Shown here: positions 18,513 through 28,500 of the stretch, in pieces
Layout: every line of letters begins with the position of its first letter
Numbering within the stretch: the first letter of the stretch is position 1
Origin: Fuerstiella sp041398845
GTDB taxonomy: Bacteria; Planctomycetota; Planctomycetia; Planctomycetales; Planctomycetaceae
Reading direction: 5' to 3'
DNA: 64,000 nt
Assembly (NCBI GenBank): GCA_041398845.1
Contig: JAWKTZ010000012.1
Span: 124,001 to 188,000 of the forward strand
Program-made: the position numbers and the translations under genes
The notes under the pieces: generated by a model
Seen by the model: the letters and a program-made list of their open reading frames with translations, nothing else
Database searches by the model: none
What the model was told of the DNA's origin: nothing

Positions 18513-18729
18513 GAGGCTATTTGAAAACGGGTTTGCCCAACGCCGTGAAGAGTTTTGACTTCGTTTAACCCGACCCGGAGGAGGTTCTCCCGGTCAACAG
18601 AATCGCCTCCTCCGGGTCGGGTTAAACGAACTGCGTTTTCCTGCAGCAAAACTCTTCACGGCGTTGGGGTCTGACCCTCTGCGGGCAGCCAAAGGGTCAG
18701 CTTTTTCAAATCCTTTTTCAGATAGCCTC
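18513..18729. repeat. nested palindrome: family B inside family C
   Basis: The outer ends are gaggctatttgaaaa (left) and tttttcagatagcctc (right), the family C termini. Inside lies a family B element (18536-18668). Its outer 18-bp arms aacgccgtgaagagtttt and the reverse complement are perfect, and it has inner 24-bp perfect arms containing cgtttaacccgacccggagg. The whole could form a very long hairpin. A related nested arrangement occurs at 58494-58810. Confidence 0.85.
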
Positions 18730-18823
18730 TGGTTCTGTTGTTCTGTGCGCTGGGAAAACCGGAGTCAGCATTCTTTCCGTATGCTCTCCAGTTTACGTCG
18801 AACAGGCGGTTTCGGGCAAGACC

Positions 18824-18916
18824 TAGAGGCTATCTGAAAAGGGGTTTGACCCTTTGGAGGGCAGCAAAATGGAGGCTGCCCGGAGAGGGTCAGACCCCTT
18901 TTTCAGATAGCCTCTA
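18824..18916. repeat. palindromic repeat family C, complete copy
   Basis: The termini tagaggctatctgaaaa and ttttcagatagcctcta are inverted repeats, with gggtttgaccctttggaggg and cggagagggtcagacccc as inner arms. The right end overlaps the TAG stop codon of selO on the minus strand: the stop is formed by the repeat terminus. Confidence 0.85.
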
Positions 18917-20542
18917 CGAACTGCACGACAGCATGGAACAGCCGGCTTTGGTGCGAGCCCAGTCCGGGCGTTTGACCGCAAAATGCTCATTTTCCGGTTG
19001 TTCATCGTACGGATGCCGCAGCAGTTCCAGCAAATCATGGATCAGTTGGTGGTTGCCCTCAGCCGACTGGTCAATGGCCAGTTGAGCCATGTAGTTCCTC
19101 AACACGTACTTCGGGTTCGTGGCGTTCATCCGTGCCGCACGAACGCGATCGGGGGTTCCGTCCCGATGAACTCGCTGCCGATAACGCTGCAGCCAGTCGG
19201 TGATTCTGACCATGTACTCGTCGGTCCGTTGATCCGGCTGGTACCAGGCGTCCTGCAATGTTTCCGCGAGCGGCGCGACGTCTACCGAACGACCAACGGT
19301 GTCGTCGTCCAGTGGAACCGTCGCCAGTCGGCGATAAAAAATCGTCATGTCTGTTTCGACAAGCTGCAGGACTTCAAACAGGTCGTTCAGGAGATCTCTG
19401 TCGGTGGCTGCATCGAACCGTTTCAGTCCCAGCTTGGCGGCCATGATGCTGTGCATCGTCTGTTCGTAGTGAGCGGGAAATTGGTTCAGAATGTCTTCCA
19501 GTGGTTCCGGTCCGGAACAGACCGGCAGAATGGCGTTGGCCAGTTGGTACAGATTCCAGTGAGCAATCGTGGGCTGGTTTCCGAAGCGATAGCGGCGACC
19601 GCTGGCGTCGGTGGTGTTGGGAGTCCACGTCGTGTCGAAATCATCCAGCCAGCCGTAGGGCCCGTAGTCAATGGTCTGTCCAAGGATGGACATGTTGTCG
19701 GTGTTCATCACGCCGTGGACAAAACCAACTCGCATCCAGTGAGCGACCATTTCGGCAGTTGTGCGACAGACTTCTTCAAACCACGCAAGGTACGTTTCCG
19801 GCGATGGCTCACCCAGATGAGGAAAGTCGCTGCGAATGGTGAAATCGACAAGCTGCTTCAATGTCTGATGGTCACGTCGAGCCGCAAAGATCTGGAAGTT
19901 GCCGAATCGAGTGAACGATTCCGCTACGCGACACACGATGGCTCCCGGTTCGAATGCGGCGTTGCCATCGTAAAACATATCACGCATCACCTCTTCCCCC
20001 GACAATACCAGACTGAGCGCCCGAGTCGTGGGAACTCCCAGATGATGCATTGCTTCGCTGCACAGAAACTCCCGCACGGACGACCTGAGCACGGCCAGTC
20101 CGTCGGCGGTGCGTGAGTACGGAGTCGGTCCGGCTCCTTTCAACTGCAGTGTCCAGTGCTGCCCGTTGGCGTTGCGAATTTCGCCCAGATTAATGGCGCG
20201 ACCGTCGCCCAGTTGACCGGCCCAGTTGCCAAACTGGTGCCCGCCATAGCACATGGCAAACGGTTTCATTCCGGACAACTGCTGATTGCCGGAAAACACG
20301 GCAGCAAATTCCGGCGAACGGCAGGTCTGTTCGTTAAGATCCAGCAGATCGGCCACTTCACTTGAATGAGCCACCAGTTGCGGCCGGGCCACTCGGGTCG
20401 GCAACACGCCGGAATAACAGGCATTGAAAACCTGACGCCGACTGTTGGCCGGATTGGGATCGCCGGGAAGCTCTTCGTAAAACCGATTGGTGAACGTGAG
20501 CTCCTGCAGCGTTCCACCGGATGAATTTGTGTTTGTGAGCAT
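18914..20542 (-). CDS. selO: protein adenylyltransferase SelO (YdiU family)
   Basis: SelO is a pseudokinase-fold enzyme that transfers AMP from ATP to Ser/Thr/Tyr residues of proteins and is linked to redox control. Family hallmarks are clear: MCYGGHQFGNWAGQLGDGRA, LQLKGAGPTPYSRTADG, VLRSSVREFLCSEAMHHLG, GFVHGVMNTDNMS and IDYGPYGWLDDF. The C-terminus ends in SCSS, where eukaryotic homologues have selenocysteine. The ATG at 20542 (LTNTNSSGG) has AAGGA upstream and is preferred over an earlier start. The length of 542 residues is somewhat long but normal. The stop codon is supplied by the end of a family C repeat. Confidence 0.93.
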   Translation of the reverse strand: MLTNTNSSGGTLQELTFTNRFYEELPGDPNPANSRRQVFNACYSGVLPTRVARPQLVAHSSEVADLLDLNEQTCRSPEFAAVFSGNQQLSGMKPFAMCYGGHQFGNWAGQLGDGRAINLGEIRNANGQHWTLQLKGAGPTPYSRTADGLAVLRSSVREFLCSEAMHHLGVPTTRALSLVLSGEEVMRDMFYDGNAAFEPGAIVCRVAESFTRFGNFQIFAARRDHQTLKQLVDFTIRSDFPHLGEPSPETYLAWFEEVCRTTAEMVAHWMRVGFVHGVMNTDNMSILGQTIDYGPYGWLDDFDTTWTPNTTDASGRRYRFGNQPTIAHWNLYQLANAILPVCSGPEPLEDILNQFPAHYEQTMHSIMAAKLGLKRFDAATDRDLLNDLFEVLQLVETDMTIFYRRLATVPLDDDTVGRSVDVAPLAETLQDAWYQPDQRTDEYMVRITDWLQRYRQRVHRDGTPDRVRAARMNATNPKYVLRNYMAQLAIDQSAEGNHQLIHDLLELLRHPYDEQPENEHFAVKRPDWARTKAGCSMLSCSS

Positions 20543-20874
20543 CAGCAGGATTCCTTGCGAGCAACGTAGCGAGATGTCAAACACGAAATTCAGCAGTTCG
20601 ATGAATCACGGCAGACATACGATCTTATCGCTCCAAGACCGAATTTTCACGGCGCTCCAGCGTTCGTTGCGCCGACAGTACGGTCATCCCAACGGCTGCG
20701 ACCCGGTGAGTATGCACGACAGAAGATGGCAACGTCCGCCGCAATCGGCTCTAATTTAATCATACAGAAGCACTTGCGGCGAGTTCACATCCTGGATGCA
20801 TTGACCGATCATCCGCAGGATTTTGTCGAAGTGAGCGGCACGGTGCTGTCCAGTTAGACTCAGGGATTCTGAAA

Positions 20875-22236
20875 GTGGCTGACGATTCTGCTGAAAATTC
20901 CGCACCGCCCGAAACTTATCTCGCTGTGACACCAGCGACCGCCAGTCCGGCGGATGTGCGGCGAGTCGTGCTGGCCAGTTTTGTGGGGACGACCATCGAA
21001 TGGTACGACTTCTTTATTTACGGTACAGCGGCTGCTCTGGTCTTTAACCGATTGTTCTTTCCCGTCGGTGATGAGTTCTGGTCGAAGATGGCCTCGCTGG
21101 GATCGTTTGCTGTTGGTTTTTTCGCGAGACCACTGGGGGGTGTCATTTTCGGACATTATGGCGACCGCATCGGACGCAAAGCGATGCTGGTCACCACGCT
21201 CATGATGATGGGAGTGGCCACGTGCCTGATCGGAGTGCTGCCGACCTATGAAAGCATCGGTGTCGCGGCTCCCATGATTTTGATTCTGTTGAGACTGGTG
21301 CAGGGCTTTGGTGTCGGAGGCGAATGGGGCGGAGCCGTGTTGATGGCCATCGAACACGGACACAGTCGGCGACGCGGCTTCTACGGCAGTTGCGTGCAGA
21401 TGGGAGTTCCCGCTGGTCTGCTGCTGGCGACCGGAGTCTTCGCCATCTTTTCCAGCATGAGCGAAGACGCTTTCCTGAGCTGGGGATGGCGCGTGCCGTT
21501 TCTGTTTGGCGTCGTGCTGCTGGGCATTGGTATGTTTATTCGCCTGCAGATTATGGAAAGCCCGCTGTTTGCTCAGGTGCTGACAAAGAAAGCCGTCAGT
21601 CGTCTGCCGATTCTGGATGTGTTTCGACACTACCCGAAAAACGTGCTGCTGGCGATGGGAGCGCGCTTTGCGGAGAACGCCTGTTTCTACATTTTCAGCG
21701 TCTACGTGCTGTCGTATGCCACAGAGAAACTGGGGATGGAAAAGCCCTCCGTGCTGGTCGGCATCTGGATCGCTGCGGCGGTCCAGATTCTGGCGATTCC
21801 GGGCTTTGGCATGCTTTCAGATCGAATCGGCCGCCGTCCCGTCTATCTGTGCGGAGCATTTTTTCTGATGCTGTTTGCCTTTCCGTTTTTCTGGATGGTC
21901 CAGACCAAAGTGGCCGCCATCGTATGGCTGGCCATTGTGCTCGGCATGATCGGCCATGCGGCCATGTATGGACCTCAGGCGGCATTCTTTTCGGAACTGT
22001 TCGGCACCAGCGTCCGCTACAGCGGAGCGTCCATCGGCTATCAACTGGCCTCGCCACTCGCCGGCGGAGTGGCCCCGATGATCGCAACGGCGCTGTTGAA
22101 CTGGTCGGGCGGAGCGACCTGGCCAATTTCCATCTACTTGATGGCCACCGCAGCGCTGACGATCGTTTCCGTGGTTCTGGCCGCAGAAACCTTTCAGGGC
22201 GATCTGGCAGCCGAAGATGAGCGGCCATCAAATTAG
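20875..22236 (+). CDS. MFS transporter, metabolite:H+ symporter (MHS) type
   Basis: The 453-residue protein has about 12 membrane segments. Motifs of the MHS branch of the major facilitator superfamily are visible: TIEWYDFFIYGTAAAL in the first segment, FARPLGGVIFGHYGDRIGRK (loop 2-3), LQGFGVGGEWGGAVLM-type segment 4, and GMLSDRIGRRP in the second half. Relatives import shikimate, proline/betaine, alpha-ketoglutarate and similar compounds with protons; the substrate cannot be read from the sequence. The start is a GTG at 20875. It stands alone between selO and the DUF1559 gene. Confidence 0.9.
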   Translation: MADDSAENSAPPETYLAVTPATASPADVRRVVLASFVGTTIEWYDFFIYGTAAALVFNRLFFPVGDEFWSKMASLGSFAVGFFARPLGGVIFGHYGDRIGRKAMLVTTLMMMGVATCLIGVLPTYESIGVAAPMILILLRLVQGFGVGGEWGGAVLMAIEHGHSRRRGFYGSCVQMGVPAGLLLATGVFAIFSSMSEDAFLSWGWRVPFLFGVVLLGIGMFIRLQIMESPLFAQVLTKKAVSRLPILDVFRHYPKNVLLAMGARFAENACFYIFSVYVLSYATEKLGMEKPSVLVGIWIAAAVQILAIPGFGMLSDRIGRRPVYLCGAFFLMLFAFPFFWMVQTKVAAIVWLAIVLGMIGHAAMYGPQAAFFSELFGTSVRYSGASIGYQLASPLAGGVAPMIATALLNWSGGATWPISIYLMATAALTIVSVVLAAETFQGDLAAEDERPSN

Positions 22237-22508
22237 CGGATATCTGAAGAACATGCAGCGGCTGGGGGCTTCGTGACGGAATACGTGAGCGGAAGCACGA
22301 AGTCCAGTTCAGCGATCGCGGGGCCGTCTAAACAAAATTTAAATTTTGAGGATTTTGCGAGATGTTCATCGTTTACCCGGGCCGGAAAACGGATAACGTT
22401 TTCATCGGGTGAACAGCAGACTCACGAAGGCTAGCTGTCGGCACCTCCTCTCACCTTCCCTTCCGGGAAACCCAATTTTCGGTTCCGTTTCTTTTCTGGA
22501 GCAAAAAA

Positions 22509-23510
22509 ATGTCTCACTTCTGTCCTGCGTTCAAACGCAAACGTGGCTTCACTCTGATTGAGCTGCTGGTTGTCATTGCGATCATCGCGATCCTGATTGC
22601 CCTGCTTCTTCCGGCCGTCCAACAGGCTCGCGAAGCAGCTCGGAGAACTCAGTGTAAGAACAACCTGAAGCAGTTTGGACTGGCCTGCCACAATTATCAT
22701 GACGTCTTCAATCGCTTTCCGATTGGCCATCAGTACGTTGGTGGATTCGATGGTGACATGACGGACAGCGATGGAGGTCCTGGATGGGGCTGGGGTTGGG
22801 CGTTGTTGCCTTATCTGGATCAGGCACCTCTGTTCAATCAGTTCGATCAGGGGTTTCAGGCGGCCGAGAATCGCAACGGGATCAACAATCAGAATCTGTG
22901 TCAGACGATTCTTCCAGCCATCAGTTGTCCATCGGATGTCAAGCCGCCACAGGCGAATGATGGACACATCGCGATGTCGGCCACCAGCAGCTATCAGGGA
23001 TGCAGCGGAGCCTACGATGGTTATCAGGGCAACAACGTCGGTGTGGCCGGCAATGACCTGCGATACAACGGAGTTTTTCGGAGAACCAACAACGGTCAGA
23101 TCGGGATTCGGGACATCACGGACGGCACAACGAATACCGTGATGATTGCGGAAACGCGATGGGACAATCCGGCCAGGTCCCGATTCTACGCTGCGTCCGA
23201 CAACACCACGTTTATGGGGGCATCCGGAGCAACAAACTCACTGATGGTCCAGGGACAATGGCAGATGAACTGGCTGGCGACTCAGGGAAATCCTCAACCG
23301 AACAGGACTGCTGGAAGCCGTCATGAAGGGGGAGCTCAGTTTCTGCTCGCCGATGGCTCGGTTCGATTCATCAGTGAGAACATTCAGCACACGGCTCACG
23401 TCTGGAGCAACAATGCCAATGCCTACGACCTGCCGAATGCCGGCGCTGGATACGGCATTTATCAGCGGTTGTTCTCGATCGGTGACAACTATGTGATTGG
23501 TGAATTCTAA
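22509..23510 (+). CDS. DUF1559 prepilin-like protein
   Basis: The 333-residue protein starts with a type IV prepilin-type leader: KRKRGFTLIELLVVIAIIAILIALLLPAVQQAREAARR, with Gly-Phe cleavage and Glu at +5. A DUF1559 body follows (QCKNNLKQFGLACHNYHD, QTILPAISCPSD, LMVQGQWQMNWL) and the C-terminal H-x9-DG motif (SRHEGGAQFLLADGSVRFISENI). The family is strongly expanded in Planctomycetes. These are pseudopilin-like exported proteins of uncertain function. An AT-rich, gene-free 270 bp upstream probably carries the promoter. A hairpin follows, then a small lipoprotein gene, the usual arrangement. Confidence 0.93.
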   Translation: MSHFCPAFKRKRGFTLIELLVVIAIIAILIALLLPAVQQAREAARRTQCKNNLKQFGLACHNYHDVFNRFPIGHQYVGGFDGDMTDSDGGPGWGWGWALLPYLDQAPLFNQFDQGFQAAENRNGINNQNLCQTILPAISCPSDVKPPQANDGHIAMSATSSYQGCSGAYDGYQGNNVGVAGNDLRYNGVFRRTNNGQIGIRDITDGTTNTVMIAETRWDNPARSRFYAASDNTTFMGASGATNSLMVQGQWQMNWLATQGNPQPNRTAGSRHEGGAQFLLADGSVRFISENIQHTAHVWSNNANAYDLPNAGAGYGIYQRLFSIGDNYVIGEF

Positions 23511-23535
23511 ACCCGATTGATTTTCCTTTCTTCAC

Positions 23536-23575
23536 AACGGCTCGGCTCTGTTGACCAGAGCCGGGCCGCCGTTTT
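23536..23575 (+). terminator. hairpin between the DUF1559 and lipoprotein genes
   Basis: The arms aacggctcggctctg and cagagccgggccgccgtt pair across five bases, with T residues behind. It would attenuate read-through from the DUF1559 gene into the lipoprotein gene. Confidence 0.6.
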
Positions 23576-23591
23576 ATCTCGGAGTCACTTG

Positions 23592-24038
23592 ATGTACACA
23601 ATGATGAATCGACTACTTGCTCTGTCCCTGTGTCTGGTGATGGCTGGCTGCGGTGGCGCGAGCGGCCCGGACATTGCCTCAGTCGAAGGCACAGTCACCA
23701 TGGATGGTCAGCCACTCGCCAACGCTTCGGTCGTATTTATTCCGGAGAACGGGCGTCCGGGCGGCGCCTGGACCGATTCCAGCGGCCACTATGTTCTGAA
23801 TTTCAGCGGCGAACGTCAGGGAGCAATCCCTGGCAAAAACACCGTTCGGATCAGTACCTATCGGGAAGGTGGGCAGAACGAAGATGGAACCATGGCAGAG
23901 TCTCAGAAGGAAACCGTGCCTGCCAAATACAACGCCCAGTCGGAACTCACCTTCACGGTCGAAGACGGCAAGGCCAATGTCGCGGACTTCGCGATCACGT
24001 CTGAAGGCGCTCTTCCGGAAGTGTCCGCAGAAAACTGA
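23592..24038 (+). CDS. lipoprotein with carboxypeptidase-regulatory-like fold
   Basis: The chosen ATG at 23592 opens a lipoprotein signal (LLALSLCLVMAGCGG, lipobox LVMAGC); ATGs three and four codons further in are also possible. The mature part has the beta-sandwich pattern of bacterial transthyretin-like/CarboxypepD_reg-like lipoproteins: SVEGTVTMDGQPLANASVVFIP, GAWTDSSGHYVL, IPGKNTVRIST. Such small lipoproteins regularly follow DUF1559 genes in Planctomycetes, so the two probably work together at the cell surface; the task is unknown. Confidence 0.88.
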   Translation: MYTMMNRLLALSLCLVMAGCGGASGPDIASVEGTVTMDGQPLANASVVFIPENGRPGGAWTDSSGHYVLNFSGERQGAIPGKNTVRISTYREGGQNEDGTMAESQKETVPAKYNAQSELTFTVEDGKANVADFAITSEGALPEVSAEN

Positions 24039-24068
24039 CTGCGTTCAGGACAGCGTGCCAGCAAGCAA

Positions 24069-24097
24069 ACCGGCCAGTGACATTCACACTGGCCGGT
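24069..24097 (+). terminator. hairpin after the lipoprotein gene
   Basis: An 11-bp perfect inverted repeat (accggccagtg and its complement) with a seven-base loop lies 30 bp after the lipoprotein stop. There is no strong T run. It lies between converging genes and may serve both. Confidence 0.6.
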
Positions 24098-24121
24098 CAC
24101 TTCAGGCGGGACGCTGTGCTG

Positions 24122-25213
24122 TTAGAGAGCCTCTACGAAATCGCTTTCCAGAAACTCGGCTCGGACCTTTCCCTGCATGGTGGTGAGCCAGATGCGGCCC
24201 GGCTGGACTTCAAACACGTAGGGATAGGACAGCCATTGTTTTGGCTGTCGCGCCACCACAACCGGAGTCGTCCATGAGGTTCCTTCGTCGTCAGAGAAGG
24301 CCAGTGACAGTTGTTCTCGATAGTTGCTGACAGGCGTTTCAGACCACAACCCGTCACCACCGCTCAAAGGCCATGAATCCTGACCTTCCGGCAGTGGTCG
24401 GTTCCACAGCAGCATGAGTCGTCCGCTGGCCAGTCGGGTGAGCATGCCGGGAGCGCTGCTGGCCGGGATTCCGGATGGTTGCAGCACCTGCCAGTGGCGC
24501 CCGCCGTTATTGGAATAGCCAGACCAGAATTCACCCCAGTTTGTGCGAATCAACTGCCACAGGCGGCCGTCGTTGAGTTCCACCAGAGTCGGTTCTGTGA
24601 CGCCACCGTGATGTCCTTTGCCACCCAGGTCGATGAGGTTGCTGGGGGTCCATGAAACTCCGTCATCCGTTGAGGAATACGTGAGCACGGTGTGCCGACC
24701 GGGGTTATGCTGCATCTTCATGGCGGTGAACACGATTCGTCCGTCGCTGGTCTGAATCATGTCCCGTACGCAACCGCTCCAGTCGTCGTGCAGTTTCTGC
24801 AGATGCGTCCACGTTTTTCCGTCATCCGTGCTGCGCATGGCGTAGGTGGGCAGAATGGCCCCGGGTGCGTCGCCAAGATCATTGCTCCACGTCCAGTGTC
24901 GTTCATCAAGGTTCATGCAGGCCACGATCAGAGTTCCATCCTTCGTTCGCAGAATGGCTCGTTCGTTACTGACCGTAATCTTCTGTGGTGCGTCGTCGGC
25001 GAACAGAGGCTGCGGATCCGACCAGGTGCTTCCACCATCCCGGCTCACATAAGTGGCTTTGGCATCAATAGCCAGAATACCATCGCGGATCTCCGCAAAC
25101 GGCCCCAGCAGCTCAAACGGCAGCGGCTTCAGCCTGGGATGGAGTTCCGGATCGGCTGCGGCGGCGACAAGGCCGCATGCGACCAGGACAATGGCAGTGC
25201 AGGCAGACTTCAT
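24122..25213 (-). CDS. exported sialidase/BNR-repeat protein
   Basis: The start at 25213 opens a signal peptide (SACTAIVLVACGLVAAAA); the reading frame runs further upstream but without sense. The protein is a six-bladed propeller of sialidase type, with Asp-box-like motifs at intervals: YVSRDGGSTWSDP, MRSTDDGKTW, YSSTDDGVSWT, YSNNGGRHWQ and FSDDEGTSWTTP. An early arginine-containing motif and a central VTEPTLVELNDGRLWQLIR fit sialidase-like exo-hydrolases. In Planctomycetes such proteins often act on algal or other polysaccharides; true sialidase activity is not shown. Confidence 0.85.
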   Translation of the reverse strand: MKSACTAIVLVACGLVAAAADPELHPRLKPLPFELLGPFAEIRDGILAIDAKATYVSRDGGSTWSDPQPLFADDAPQKITVSNERAILRTKDGTLIVACMNLDERHWTWSNDLGDAPGAILPTYAMRSTDDGKTWTHLQKLHDDWSGCVRDMIQTSDGRIVFTAMKMQHNPGRHTVLTYSSTDDGVSWTPSNLIDLGGKGHHGGVTEPTLVELNDGRLWQLIRTNWGEFWSGYSNNGGRHWQVLQPSGIPASSAPGMLTRLASGRLMLLWNRPLPEGQDSWPLSGGDGLWSETPVSNYREQLSLAFSDDEGTSWTTPVVVARQPKQWLSYPYVFEVQPGRIWLTTMQGKVRAEFLESDFVEAL

Positions 25214-25578
25214 GGTGGTGAGCTTTCTGAATGGGGCAGGCGGGTGAATGTTGGCGACATCGGCTGATTCCAGCGGATATCGCAGAGGCAGGATGTCACA
25301 AGGACGGCAGCACATTGTTGCAGGGTTCTTCGAACAAACCAATCCTCGGGAGGACACCCATTCGGTCCGGGTTTTCCTGGTCCGGGATGAATCAATCGGG
25401 CCAGACGCGGCGATTTTCACAATCCTTGGGGTGACTCGGTGAAAGGCTTGCCTCAAGTTTCCGCCAGGTGTACCTTTGGTCCCGCTACGGCCCCCTCGGT
25501 CCGTGTGCAGTGAGTCAAGCCTCAGCTTCAGTGAGGCGTCGACCTGTCGTTTCTGTACTAACCGGAATGAGCTGATTC

Positions 25579-28500
25579 ATGCTGAAAACTTTCTGCCAAA
25601 AGACTCTGCGTTCGTTTCTTGCCACATCTATGAAATCACGGTCACGCCGCCGACGGGGCAATGCCCGGATCGAACGACTGGAAGAACGAGCCCTGCTGGC
25701 AGCTCAGGTGATCACGGCCACACCAACAAGCCAGAACATTGTCCCGGGCGAAGACGTGAGCATTGACGTTGCGTATTCCACTTTGGATGACACCGGAAAC
25801 GTACCGGCAGACCCAGGTCTGCAGACGACCACACTGGGTCTCAGGCTGCACTACGATTCGTCCGTGCTGACATTCAATGATCCGCTCAACAACGTGTTTA
25901 CGACGAATCTGACTCAGCAGGCCGATCAGGAGGACACGAGTGACTTTGACAACGACGCCACCACAGATCGGTTTATCAACGTCGCGTGGACAGACATCGG
26001 TGCCATGTGGCCGGGTACATCAAACACTCAGCCGGTGGCACTTTTTACAGCCAACTTTACAACAGCCGCCGAATTCACCGGAACGACAACGGTCCGATTT
26101 TCCAGATCAGCCAATCCTGTTGGTTTCGACGACTTTGAGGCAGAGCCGGTCACGGTTTCGGAATTCGTGATTCCCGAAATCTCAATCGCCGATGCTGTTG
26201 CGGTTGACGAAGGTGCGAATGCTGAATTTGTGGTCACGCTGGACCGAGTCCCCACCGGCGAAGTCACCGTTCAGTACAACACCGCAACCGGGAGTGCCGG
26301 CACGGGTGACTTCACCGCTCAGACAGCCCAGACATTGACCTTCGCTGCCGGCACAACCACATTGACTCAGACCATCAGCGTGGCGACACTCACAGACGGA
26401 CTTGTCGAGCCCGCCGAAGACTTCACCGTGATCCTGTCATCTCCGACAAACGGCACGATCGCTGCCGGAGCCGACACGGGGACCGGGACGATCAACAGTC
26501 TGGATGTTCCGCAGTTTTCCGTGGACAACCCGACCGCTGTGGCGGAAGGCTCTGACGTCGTCTTCACGGTCTCGATCGACCAGTTGCCTCTGGCCGATAT
26601 CACAGTGGCGGTGGCCACGGGAGACGGCTCTGCCACCGAACCTGGCGACTACACAGCCGTGCCTCTCACGACTCTGACGTTTACTCCAACCGGGCCGCTG
26701 ACACAGACCGTGACCGTCAACACTCACGATGACGACGAAGTGGAAGGAGAGGAAACGTTCACTCTGGACCTGTCGAGTCCCGTGGGAGGAACCATTCAGA
26801 CGGGTCAGGGAACCGCAACCATCACAAGTGAAGATGTTCCCACCGTGTCCATCAGCGGATCTCCGACCGTTGCCGAAGGAGCGGCCGCCGCTTTCACATT
26901 GACAGTCAGCGAGGCACCGATTGCCGGGCAGGATCTGACGGTGACCGTCACAACGGCCAGCGGAACCGCAACGGACGGCACGGATTATCCGGCATTCAGT
27001 CAGGAATTCACGTTCACCTCAACCGGAGCAACCTCGCAGGACGTCATTATTCCGACAACGGACGACAGTCTGGTGGAAATGGACGAAGACTTCACCGTGA
27101 ATCTGGGAAGCGTTCAGAACGGAACCATTCTGACCGGGGCGGCCACCGGCATCATCACCAGTGAAGATGTTCCCGCGTTCAGTATCGACAGCCCCGCAGC
27201 GGTGGCCGAAGGCACAGATGTGGTGTTCACCGTTTCCATCGATCAGTTGCCGTTGAGTGACATTTCAGTAGACGTGGTTCTGGCGGACGGCACAGCCGTA
27301 TCACCGGACGACTATACGACTCAGGCACTGATGACGCTGACGTTCACTCCAACCGGAGAAACCACTCAGACGGTGACAGTCACCACGATCGACGACGACG
27401 ACCTGGAAGCCGACGAGACGTTTACTGCGGATCTGTCGAATGCCGTCGGAGCCACCATTGCGGTGAATCAGGGTACCGCCACTCTGACCAGTGACGATGT
27501 TCCGGCCGTGTCAATCACTGGCTCGCCCAGCGTTGCGGAAGGCAGTGACGCGTCCTTTGTTGTGTCCGTCAGCGAAGCGCCGCTGGCCGGGCAGGACCTG
27601 ATGGTCACCGTGACCAGTGCGTCCGGAACCGCCACCGACGGTACAGACTATCCCGCGTTCAGTCAGACACTCACATTCACTTCGACCGGAAGCACATCGC
27701 AGACGGTGACTGTTCCGACCACAGATGACAGTCTTGTCGAGTCCGATGAAACGTTTACTCTGACGCTCAGTGATGTCCAGAACGGCACAATTGATGTCGC
27801 AGCGGCCACGTCCACCGGCACAATCACCAGTGCGGATGTTCCGGCCTTCAGCGTCGACAGTCCGGCGAGTGTTACGGAAGGGACAGACATTGTGTTCACA
27901 GTGTCGATTGATCAGGCACCACTGACTGATGTCAGCATTGATGTGGTCACGGCAGACGATTCGGCAGTTGCTCCGGGTGACTACACAGCTCTGACAACTC
28001 AGACACTCACATTTACGCCGACCGGAGCGCTGACTCAGACCGTGACCGTCACCACCATTGATGATGCAGACATTGAAGGCATCGAAACCTTCTTTCTGAA
28101 TCTGTCGAATGAGATCGGTGCCACCATTGCCGGTGCTCAGGGGACCGGCACGATGATCAGCAACGACGGGCCATCGGTTTCCATCAGCGACGCCGCAGAC
28201 ACAGCCGAAGGAGGCACGGCCGTCTTTACGGTCACTCTCAGCCAGTTGCCCGCCGTCGGAGCAGACATTACGGTTCAGGTAGACGCCGTCAGCGGAACGG
28301 CCACAGCCGGAACCGACTTCACCGTGCCCGCAGTCACGACGCTCACATTCACATCCACCGGCACCCTGACACAGACCATCAGTGTTGTCACCACGGACGA
28401 CAGCGCTGTCGAAGGCAGTGAATCCTTCACCGTGCAGCTCAGCAACATTCAAAACGGAACGCTGGCTGCTGCCAGCGGCAGTGCCACCATTCTTGACAAT

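Noticed and set aside
18914..18930. Selenocysteine in SelO
   Set aside because: The C-terminus reads SCSS with an ordinary Cys codon and a TAG stop; no TGA and no SECIS-like need.
20726..20857. Possible 43-residue gene before the MFS gene
   Set aside because: It has an ATG and a fair composition, but no ribosome-binding site, no family and no partner. It could be chance.
24122..24135. Sialidase stop region looks like the repeat edge at selO (agcctctacgaa)
   Set aside because: Only 12 bases match and no counter-arm is present. Taken as chance.
27511..28452. Minus-strand frame of 313 codons inside the giant gene
   Set aside because: Antisense shadow of the Calx-beta repeats; composition mirrors the repeat codons.
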